Origin: an uncultured Muribaculaceae bacterium
GTDB taxonomy: Bacteria; Bacteroidota; Bacteroidia; Bacteroidales; Muribaculaceae
DNA length: 18,102 bases
Assembly: GCA_910584665.1 (NCBI GenBank)
Contig: CAJUBL010000061.1
Coordinates: 1-18,102, forward strand
Direction of reading: 5' to 3'
This document shows, in pieces, positions 9,079 to 15,581 of the stretch (its first letter is position 1; each line of letters opens with the position of its first letter). The notes beneath the pieces were generated by a model. That model saw only the letters and a program-made list of their open reading frames with translations. It was not told where the DNA came from and did not search any database. The position numbers were made by a program, and so were the translations under genes.

Positions 9079-9525
9079 TCAACCGAGTCCCGTATGTCCG
9101 AACCCTCCATCACCGCGATCAGTCACGTCGAGATGATCTACGGCAGTCCATTCAATACGCTGAAAAGGAGCGAAAACAAGCTGGGCCACACGTTCTCCAT
9201 CATTAATTACGAACGGAGACTGTGAAAGGTTCACAAGAATGATCTTAATCTCTCCGCGATAATCAGAATCAATTGTGCCGGGAGCATTGGCCACTGTGAC
9301 ACCATGCCTGGCGGCAAGACCGCTGCGAGGCCTTACCTGGCATTCATATCCCATAGGGATCGAGACAAAGAGCCCAGTAGGGATAAGAGCCCGTTCCAAA
9401 GGAGCGAGCGTAACAGGTTCGTCAAGATTGGCACGCACATCAAGCCCTGAAGCGCCATCGGTAGCATAAGCAGGAAGCGGGTGCCTCGAGCGGTTTATAA
9501 TCTGTACTGAAATTGTTGCTGACAT
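9079..9525 (-). CDS. dut: dUTP diphosphatase (dUTPase)
   Basis: A 148-residue trimeric-type dUTPase that hydrolyses dUTP to dUMP and diphosphate, keeping uracil out of DNA and supplying dUMP for dTMP synthesis. All five family motifs are visible: ASGLDVRA (25-32), RPRSGLA (65-71), GTIDSDYRGEI (83-93), RVAQLVF (112-118), and the C-terminal lid RGDGGFGHTG (137-146). The length is normal. The ATG at 9525 is chosen because the family begins right there; an upstream in-frame start at 9558 would add eleven unrelated residues. It is the first gene of the minus-strand operon with the TPR, DUF4292, EnvC-like and flippase genes, an order I recall from other Bacteroidetes genomes. Confidence 0.96.
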   Translation of the reverse strand: MSATISVQIINRSRHPLPAYATDGASGLDVRANLDEPVTLAPLERALIPTGLFVSIPMGYECQVRPRSGLAARHGVTVANAPGTIDSDYRGEIKIILVNLSQSPFVINDGERVAQLVFAPFQRIEWTAVDHLDVTDRGDGGFGHTGLG

Positions 9526-9570
9526 AGTTAAATCATTTCTTGTTCCTGACCGACACAATAAAGCATCAAG

Positions 9571-9578
9571 CGAAGTTA
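9571..9578 (-). promoter_or_regulatory. dut: Possible -7 element for the dut operon
   Basis: On the minus strand TAACTTCG (plus 9571-9578) matches TAnnTTTG at all but one defined base and is the same octamer as the -7 box at 209-216. It would give a leader of about 40 bases before the dut ATG at 9525. No TTTG box is visible at the expected upstream distance, so this is a weak call. Confidence 0.35.
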
Positions 9579-9811
9579 CAAAAAATAATCCGACCGTATG
9601 TAATACCCCGCCATAAAAAGTGTAAAACCACTAAAAGAGCCTAAGCCCTGATGAGAGAAATACGAAAAAATCAGACACTTAATTTCGCTCTAAATGACGG
9701 ATTGTTTTATTGTTGATTCGTAAATTATTCTATCGGGCTCACGTCAGTAATAATTATATGATGAAGTACCTAAATAATCAGCATATATAAAACACTCGCA
9801 TTAAATGACAC

Positions 9812-9880
9812 TAAACGAATTTTTTCCTTTTAGCAAATAAATAGAGCACGGTTCAGCAATGCTTTAAGAAATAAACGAAT
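9812..9880 (+). repeat. 9-bp direct repeat, 60 bases apart, at the island promoter
   Basis: TAAACGAAT occurs at 9812-9820 and again at 9872-9880, exactly 60 bases start to start. The second copy lies between the -33-like and -7 elements of the island promoter. This is a reasonable place for binding by the small HTH protein encoded just downstream. The region is AT-rich, so chance is possible. Confidence 0.35.
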
Positions 9881-9895
9881 AATTTATTAACTTTG
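9863..9895 (+). promoter_or_regulatory. Promoter of the defence-like island
   Basis: TAACTTTG at 9888-9895 matches TAnnTTTG perfectly. TTTA at 9863-9866, 21 bases upstream, is a three-of-four match to the TTTG box. The start point would be near 9901, leaving a leader of about 25 bases before the ATG at 9927. No other good promoter is seen before the next four genes, so this probably drives the whole unit. Confidence 0.6.
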
Positions 9896-9926
9896 CAAAA
9901 CAGTTTAATTTATTTGATTTACGGCT

Positions 9927-10124
9927 ATGGTTAAAGACTTGAATAGGATTAAGGTTGTCTTGGTGGAGAAGCATCTGACAAGCAAATGGCTAGCGGAGAA
10001 TTTGGGTAAATCTACCTGCACTGTGAGCAAGTGGTGTTCTCAAAAATCACAACCTGATTTGCAGACCATGAATCAAATTGCAAATCTGCTTAATGTGAAA
10101 TTGAGCGAACTTATTGTAGATTAA
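9927..10124 (+). CDS. Small XRE-family HTH regulator
   Basis: A 65-residue protein made up almost only of a Cro/CI-type helix-turn-helix (about residues 8-62): WLAENLGKSTCTVSKWCSQ carries the recognition helix and LQTMNQIANLLNVKLSELI the following helices. It should bind DNA as a dimer. It is the first gene after the island promoter and lies 35 bases before the GHKL-kinase gene on the same strand. The size and position recall the controller (C) proteins of restriction-modification systems, which delay nuclease expression until methylation has protected the host; that role is inference. The repeat TAAACGAAT inside the promoter is a possible target. Confidence 0.85.
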   Translation: MVKDLNRIKVVLVEKHLTSKWLAENLGKSTCTVSKWCSQKSQPDLQTMNQIANLLNVKLSELIVD

Positions 10125-10159
10125 CAGATACATTTTCAAGTCAATTTAATCTTACGACA

Positions 10160-12463
10160 ATGAAAATTCCATTTGCGATATCGGCAAGAACAGCACATCT
10201 GATTGGTATGGAGAATTTTGCCAATGCAGAAGGAGCTATCGTTGAACTGGTAAAGAATGCTTATGATGCAGACGCTGATACTTGCGTGGTAGTAGCAGAT
10301 GTCCAAAAAAGTAAGGCTGAATCCAAACTATTTATAATTGACAATGGATCAGGAATGACTGATGAAATCATCATTAACCATTGGATGACAATCGGTACGG
10401 ATGACAAACTGCTCAATACCCGTTCTTCAAATAAAAAGCGTGTTAAAAGTGGAGCAAAAGGTATTGGTCGATTTGCCTTGAACAGATTAGGAACTTCGGC
10501 AGAAATGTTGTCTTTTGTCGGAAGCGAGTGTGGCAAAGGTTATGTATGGAATGTTGATTGGAAAAAATTTGACCAAGCACGTGTACTTTCGGATGTAGAG
10601 GCAAGTTTGGAAGAAATTACTGCTGACTATCTGGCAGATAGGATCAATTACTATGGCCTTGACAAATTGCCGATATATGACAAACTGGTCTCTGAAAATT
10701 TTCATGGAACAATTCTTTGTATATCTCATCTTAATGACGATTGGAATGACGATGCACTGAATGGATTACTGAAGAACCTTGAGATGCTAATCCCAGCAGA
10801 ACTACAGACATCCTTTGGGTTGTATCTGTACAAGATGCATGACTTACATTGGAGTGGGAAAGTCAACCCGATGGAGTATGAGGATTATGATTATAAGATT
10901 TCCGCTCAGTATGAAGGAGGACGCGAAATACAGATAACGATTGAGAGAAATGAATTGAATTTATCTAAACTTGAAACGCTTTACAGCAAGATATTTCTGC
11001 GAGATGCGATGAAAGCGGCACCGTACCGCCTTGAGGATTTCCGGAAAAGAGAAGTCTCTCAAACTATTCAGATAAGCCCAAAGGTTGACACTGATTTGTT
11101 AGAACAGGTCGGTAAATTTGGATTCACGTTCTTTTTTCTAAAAAACACATTAAAAGATGATCGAGACAAAGATGGAAACCAAAAATATCCATACAATCTA
11201 TTTGACGAATCAGCCCGCACACATTGGCTTGACAGGTTTGGGGGTGTGCGCATCTATCGTGATGAATTCCGTGTTCGTCCGTATGGAGAGAACGGAGATG
11301 ACTGGTTAGGTTTAGGTCGCAGGCAGGCAAAGAGTCCTGGCGGTGCCGGTCAGAAGATGGGTGGCTATAGAATCCGTCCGAATCAGATTGCCGGAATCGT
11401 TAAAATTTCGAGACTGACGAATGCGGCGTTCGAGGATAAATCAAGCCGAGAGGGCATCCAGGAAAACGAGGCTTTCGCTTTGTTCAAAAATCTGTTATTG
11501 CAGATAATCTCGGTGTTTGAACTTGACCGTAATACGGTCATGTACAATCTTTCAGAATTGTACAAAGAAGAACATCCGCAGACGATGCGTGCAAAAGAAA
11601 TTGCATATAAGGCTCTTGACTCTAAAGCAGAAAATTCGTCTAAAGAAGCAGAAGATTTAAAAATTCTCGCAGCAGACTATAAATCTTTGGAGACAGAACT
11701 CAATGACAAGGAGGCAGAATTATCAATGCTTCGCGGACTGGCGAGCATGGGAATTTCTTCCGCAACCTTTACTCATGAGCTCCGAAGCGTGATGATTCGC
11801 CTTTTGCCAAGGAACGAGTTGCTTAAGGATATTCTTCTGCAATATTTACCGGAAAAACAGTTTGAAGGGATGCGTTTTGACAATCCCTATCAGGAGTTAA
11901 AAAACATGAAAGAAGAAGACGAGAGACTTTATAATTGGCTCCTTTATTCTTTAAATTCAATACGTCGAAGTAAAAGGGAATGGGTAGACATCTGCCTGTC
12001 AAACTATTTTACTTTATTTGTAGAATCATGGAGACCTATTCTATTAAGAAAATTGATACGTATAGACCTACAGATAACAGATATGAATGGCGCATTACTT
12101 AAAGGATTCGAAATGGATCTGGATAGTATATTCAACAATTTTATAACAAATTCCATCTCCGCATTCCTCACTTCAAATGAAGAAAACAAAACAATTTCAA
12201 TAAGTGTGAGCAATGACCATGGATATGCTGTAATAGACTTTATTGATAATGGTATCGGACTTTCTCCAGAATACAGAAATAACCCGGATGCTATTTTTAA
12301 TGCTTTTGAGACATCAACAGTGGATAATCAGAACAATAAGATTGGCACTGGCATGGGATTGTTTATCGCAAAAGGCGTTATCAGCAAATATCCAGATGCA
12401 ATGATCGCATTGCTACCTGTTGAAACAGGATTTGGAATAAGAACAATATTTAAAATCAAATAA
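10160..12463 (+). CDS. MutL/MORC-like GHKL ATPase fused to histidine kinase core
   Basis: A 767-residue soluble protein with two GHKL ATP-binding domains. The N-terminal one has the Hsp90/MutL/MORC pattern: ELVKNAYDADA (Glu29, Asn33, Asp36), DNGSGM (61-66) and GAKGIGRFAL (98-107). A following transducer-like region (about 230-440) contains RIYRDEFRVRPYG and a SSREGIQENEAF segment. A coiled coil (about 480-527) leads to an H-box, FTHELRS, with His539 as the likely phosphorylated residue. The C-terminal kinase ATP domain has an N-box (Asn660, Asn664), an F-box near 712-718, DNGIG (696-700) and GTGMGL (729-734). There is no membrane segment or classic sensor domain, so the N-terminal ATPase probably senses the signal. 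The gene ends two bases before the receiver gene, its likely phosphotransfer partner. Confidence 0.85.
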   Translation: MKIPFAISARTAHLIGMENFANAEGAIVELVKNAYDADADTCVVVADVQKSKAESKLFIIDNGSGMTDEIIINHWMTIGTDDKLLNTRSSNKKRVKSGAKGIGRFALNRLGTSAEMLSFVGSECGKGYVWNVDWKKFDQARVLSDVEASLEEITADYLADRINYYGLDKLPIYDKLVSENFHGTILCISHLNDDWNDDALNGLLKNLEMLIPAELQTSFGLYLYKMHDLHWSGKVNPMEYEDYDYKISAQYEGGREIQITIERNELNLSKLETLYSKIFLRDAMKAAPYRLEDFRKREVSQTIQISPKVDTDLLEQVGKFGFTFFFLKNTLKDDRDKDGNQKYPYNLFDESARTHWLDRFGGVRIYRDEFRVRPYGENGDDWLGLGRRQAKSPGGAGQKMGGYRIRPNQIAGIVKISRLTNAAFEDKSSREGIQENEAFALFKNLLLQIISVFELDRNTVMYNLSELYKEEHPQTMRAKEIAYKALDSKAENSSKEAEDLKILAADYKSLETELNDKEAELSMLRGLASMGISSATFTHELRSVMIRLLPRNELLKDILLQYLPEKQFEGMRFDNPYQELKNMKEEDERLYNWLLYSLNSIRRSKREWVDICLSNYFTLFVESWRPILLRKLIRIDLQITDMNGALLKGFEMDLDSIFNNFITNSISAFLTSNEENKTISISVSNDHGYAVIDFIDNGIGLSPEYRNNPDAIFNAFETSTVDNQNNKIGTGMGLFIAKGVISKYPDAMIALLPVETGFGIRTIFKIK

Positions 12464-12465
12464 TT

Positions 12466-13098
12466 ATGAGCGACAAAATCAGATTAGTCTATTTAGATGA
12501 GGAAGAAAGTTGGCAATCACAAGCTCATTCTGTACTGAAGAATGACTTTCAACTTCATATCCCACAATATATGCCTCATAATATAGAGGACATTTGGCAG
12601 GATGTATGCGAATTCGATGCTCAGGCCGTATTAATTGATTATCGTTTGAATGATACCGGCAAAGTATCATATACAGGCGATGACGTTATACGTGTACTTC
12701 ATAATCACAACAAACATCTACCAATGTTCATTATAACATCGTATGAAGACAATGCACTGAAAGAGTGCAAAGAAGCTCAGATTATCCGTGGCAAAGAATT
12801 GTTTACCGATGCAAATAAATATGAAAAGCTGAAGAGTATTATTACGGCAAATGTAAATAATTATAACAGCCGTAAGACATCGGCTGAAAATACAATCAAA
12901 AAGTTTCAAGATAAAGTTTCCAAGGGAGAGGACTTGACAAATAAAGAGTCGGCGGCTAAATTTGAGGCTGAACTTTACTTGTCCGAGCTGGATTTGGACA
13001 ATAGCGTTCGTCTGGATCTGATTACGAGCAGATCAAATGATACATTGGATGAATTGCTGAAGGTTGCCAAAAGCATTGTTAATATGCACAAGAAATAA
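12466..13098 (+). CDS. Stand-alone response-regulator receiver protein
   Basis: A 210-residue protein. Residues about 5-125 form a receiver domain: acidic pair in YLDEEES (Asp11, Glu12), phosphoacceptor Asp58 in AVLIDYRLND, Thr91/Ser92 in FIITSYED, and a lysine at 110 in RGKELF. These match the residues needed for phosphorylation and signalling. Residues about 125-210 are charged and helical and do not match a DNA-binding, GGDEF, HD or other known output domain. It starts two bases after the GHKL-kinase gene and ends three bases before the HNH nuclease gene, so it probably receives phosphate from His539 of the kinase and passes the signal by protein contact, perhaps to the nuclease or methyltransferase. 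A phosphate-sink role is the alternative. Confidence 0.83.
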   Translation: MSDKIRLVYLDEEESWQSQAHSVLKNDFQLHIPQYMPHNIEDIWQDVCEFDAQAVLIDYRLNDTGKVSYTGDDVIRVLHNHNKHLPMFIITSYEDNALKECKEAQIIRGKELFTDANKYEKLKSIITANVNNYNSRKTSAENTIKKFQDKVSKGEDLTNKESAAKFEAELYLSELDLDNSVRLDLITSRSNDTLDELLKVAKSIVNMHKK

Positions 13099-13101
13099 AC
13101 T

Positions 13102-13686
13102 ATGACAGATTTCAGAAAAACAATCCCTGCCCGTAGGACATCAGTGCCGGCATATAAGGTTCATAACGAATACAAGCAATTACTATGCGAAGATTTCCAC
13201 CAACGTTGCGGTTATTGCGGAGATCATGATTTCTTTAGGGATACTTATTACGAGGTTGACCACTTTGTCCCCAAGAAACATCTTGTAAAAATATCTCCTA
13301 TAGAATATTCCAACTTAGTCTATTCATGCCGTTCCTGCAATAATTCTAAACGTGCAAAGTGGCCGACGAATGATGAGAATGTCCATAATAATGGAAAACA
13401 AGGCTTTATAGACCCTTGTGAAACTACTTATGCTGAACAGTTTGAAAGATTAGCAGATGGTTCTATCCACTCAATAACTGTTCTTGGAGATTGGATGTGG
13501 TCCGCACTTAATTTCGGAAGTCCTACACACCGTGTGAAATGGAAGCTGGAAGAAGTCAAAATTATGCTTACAGAGTTAGATAAAGTGAGTGTTGATTCAC
13601 CAGAGGAACTGAAAGCCAAAGACAAACTGAACACATTATACCGCGACTTAGAGGAACTACTAAGGGGAAAACCAAACTTTGCCTAA
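13102..13686 (+). CDS. HNH endonuclease
   Basis: A 194-residue protein with a compact HNH (beta-beta-alpha-metal) nuclease domain at about residues 33-86. Two zinc-binding pairs are present, Cys36/Cys39 in RCGYCG and Cys76/Cys79 in SCRSCN. The catalytic strand is EVDHFVPK with Asp53 and His54, followed by Asn71 in YSNLVYSC and Asn80 with basic residues after it. The C-terminal half (about 100-194) is helical and unassigned and may bind a partner or DNA. It should make double-strand cuts or nicks in DNA. No target-recognition domain is seen, so specificity would have to come from the neighbouring methyltransferase or from the phosphorelay. Gaps of three bases on both sides suggest translational coupling. 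Confidence 0.87.
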   Translation: MTDFRKTIPARRTSVPAYKVHNEYKQLLCEDFHQRCGYCGDHDFFRDTYYEVDHFVPKKHLVKISPIEYSNLVYSCRSCNNSKRAKWPTNDENVHNNGKQGFIDPCETTYAEQFERLADGSIHSITVLGDWMWSALNFGSPTHRVKWKLEEVKIMLTELDKVSVDSPEELKAKDKLNTLYRDLEELLRGKPNFA

Positions 13687-13689
13687 TCA

Positions 13690-15465
13690 ATGAATTTTCA
13701 AATATTCACATATCTCAAACGGAAACAGCTCACAGATACACGGACAGTAAATCGCCTGTTCGTGTCTTCTTTTGTATCGCTTAGTGATCTGAAAATTGAG
13801 AACAATCATATCATCAAGGGATTGCTCATAGACAAAGATGACGAAGATTTTGATTTACTACAGGAGTTTGTGTCAAAATTTCACCATTTCCATCCGGCAC
13901 CTATGACAATAGAAGATATGATCGGCCTCTTTGAGTTTGTCGTTTCGCCAGCCGACCGCATTGTAACCGGAGCCGTATATACACCTAAACATATAAGGGA
14001 GACAATAATTGAAACCTGCTTCAACACAATGCAACGAGAACAGCTACAACATGTTCGTGTGGCAGACATCGCTTGTGGTTGTGGTGGCTTCCTGATGAAT
14101 ATCGCATTGTTTCTGCACAACAATACAGGGCGGACATTTTGTGACATTTATAAAGAATCAATATATGGAATTGATATCCAAGAGTATTCTGTAGAAAGGA
14201 CAAAAATACTGCTTTCACTTCTGGCTTTAATTCACGGAGAGGATATGGACTTTGATTTCAATGTGCTTCAAGCTGATACCTTAGATTTCAACACAGCGGA
14301 ATGGAATCAGGGTTACACGCATTTTGATGTCATTGTTGGCAATCCGCCGTATGTCTGTTCGCGCAATGTAGATATAACAACAAAGGAAAAAATGTTAAAA
14401 TATGAAGTTTGTCTGTCGGGACATCCAGATTTGTATATTCCTTTTTTTCAAATAGCAACAGAAATGCTTAATGACGGTGGAAAGTTGGGATTCATCACAA
14501 TGAATAGCTTTATCCGTTCTGTCAATGGCAGAGCTGTACGGAATTATTTTTCTCGTGGATTTCATGATATTTCAATATTGGATTTTCGTGGCTATCAGAT
14601 TTTTCAAAAGAAAAGTACATATACATGTCTTTTTTTTCTCGCAAAGAATCGAGCGTCAGATACACTACACTACGCCGTTAATGAAAATGGAGATTTAAGC
14701 GCAACTCCAAAATTTGAAAATATCCTATATAGCCAACTTGATAACACGAAAGGATGGAGTCTCAATGATTTTGATTCAGTACGCCAAATGGAGTCTGCGG
14801 GAATTCCTATTGGCAAATACTGCCAGTCACGTCACGGTATAGCAACACTCAGTAACAAGACTTACATATTCAAGCCTGTCACGGAGGATGATAAATATTA
14901 CTATCTGGAATCTAAAGATAGGCGTTTCCCTATAGAAAAAGCAATATGCAGAAATATCGTCAACTCCAACAAACTCAATTCAGATGTCTCTTTTGAAAGT
15001 ATAATCGAAAAACTTATTTTCCCGTACAGAATTAACAAAGGGCGAGTCACAATTATTGAGGAGTCGGTTATGAAGTCCTCTTTCCCTTATACTTATGCTT
15101 ATCTCTCTTCCCAGCGCAAGCAACTCGCCAAGCGAGACAAAGGCAAGACAGACAAGTATCCCGCATGGTATGCATACGGCAGGACTCAGTCGCTCATAAT
15201 GCCAAGATATAAATTATTCTTCCCGAAATTCGCAAACAAACCTCTTCATTGTGTCTTGAGAGACGATGAAGACCTGATGCTATACAATGGCATTGCATTT
15301 GTTAGTGACGAACTTGAAAAACTGCAGGTCTTGGAAAGCATTCTTGATAGTGATGTCTTTTGGAGCTATATTGTCAAGAACGCAAAGCCATACTCAACGG
15401 GATATTATTCGCTTAGTGGAGTTGATATTAAGAATTTTGGTATATCCACTAAATATAAGAAATGA
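13690..15465 (+). CDS. N6-adenine DNA methyltransferase (Eco57I/TaqI-like)
   Basis: A 591-residue gamma-type N6-adenine methyltransferase that would transfer methyl from S-adenosylmethionine to adenine in a specific DNA site. Motif X-like VYTPKHI is near 97-102, motif I is ADIACGCGGF (125-134), an acidic motif II is Asp162 in YGIDIQ, and the catalytic motif IV is NPPY (218-221). The part from about 350 to 591 (GKYCQSRHGIATLSNKTYIF-like start, WYAYGRTQ, LFFPKFA, STGYYSLSG) looks like an Eco57I/TaqI-type target-recognition region. Unlike type IIG enzymes it has no N-terminal PD-(D/E)XK nuclease domain; only about 95 residues precede the methylase. The separate HNH protein encoded three bases upstream may supply cleavage. 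It is the last gene of the island and converges on the GH127 gene. Confidence 0.9.
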   Translation: MNFQIFTYLKRKQLTDTRTVNRLFVSSFVSLSDLKIENNHIIKGLLIDKDDEDFDLLQEFVSKFHHFHPAPMTIEDMIGLFEFVVSPADRIVTGAVYTPKHIRETIIETCFNTMQREQLQHVRVADIACGCGGFLMNIALFLHNNTGRTFCDIYKESIYGIDIQEYSVERTKILLSLLALIHGEDMDFDFNVLQADTLDFNTAEWNQGYTHFDVIVGNPPYVCSRNVDITTKEKMLKYEVCLSGHPDLYIPFFQIATEMLNDGGKLGFITMNSFIRSVNGRAVRNYFSRGFHDISILDFRGYQIFQKKSTYTCLFFLAKNRASDTLHYAVNENGDLSATPKFENILYSQLDNTKGWSLNDFDSVRQMESAGIPIGKYCQSRHGIATLSNKTYIFKPVTEDDKYYYLESKDRRFPIEKAICRNIVNSNKLNSDVSFESIIEKLIFPYRINKGRVTIIEESVMKSSFPYTYAYLSSQRKQLAKRDKGKTDKYPAWYAYGRTQSLIMPRYKLFFPKFANKPLHCVLRDDEDLMLYNGIAFVSDELEKLQVLESILDSDVFWSYIVKNAKPYSTGYYSLSGVDIKNFGISTKYKK

Positions 15466-15581
15466 AAATATGTCATAAAACACGCCAATGAGGCTCTATA
15501 AATGCCTACATTAAGTGATTTACTTCCAATATTATATTTTGTTTCACAATCCTACGTATCCCGCTTCTTATGTTTTTCCAT

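Larger units (their letters stand above)
9526..9926. other. AT-rich intergenic region between dut and the island
   Basis: A 401-base non-coding stretch between divergent units: the dut operon on the left and the defence-like island on the right. It is visibly richer in A and T than the dut operon. It holds the two promoter candidates listed separately, a 9-bp direct repeat (9812-9820 and 9872-9880) and a second short direct repeat TAAATGAC (9691-9698 and 9802-9809). No gene, tRNA, transposase remnant or clear terminator was seen. It is the likely left junction of the island, but no duplicated target site could be matched to the right side at 15466-15581. Confidence 0.5.

Noticed and set aside
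9526..9926. Attachment site or tRNA remnant left by an integrating element
   Set aside because: No tRNA-like fold and no direct repeat shared with the right flank could be found by eye.
13690..15465. Type IIG fused restriction-methylation enzyme
   Set aside because: The protein has only about 95 residues before the methylase and no PD-(D/E)XK motif, so it is a methyltransferase only.
15466..15581. Bidirectional terminator between the convergent methyltransferase and GH127 genes
   Set aside because: Only a 4-bp AGGC/GCCT stem and an AAGT/ACTT pair were found, with no convincing GC-rich stem followed by T-run.
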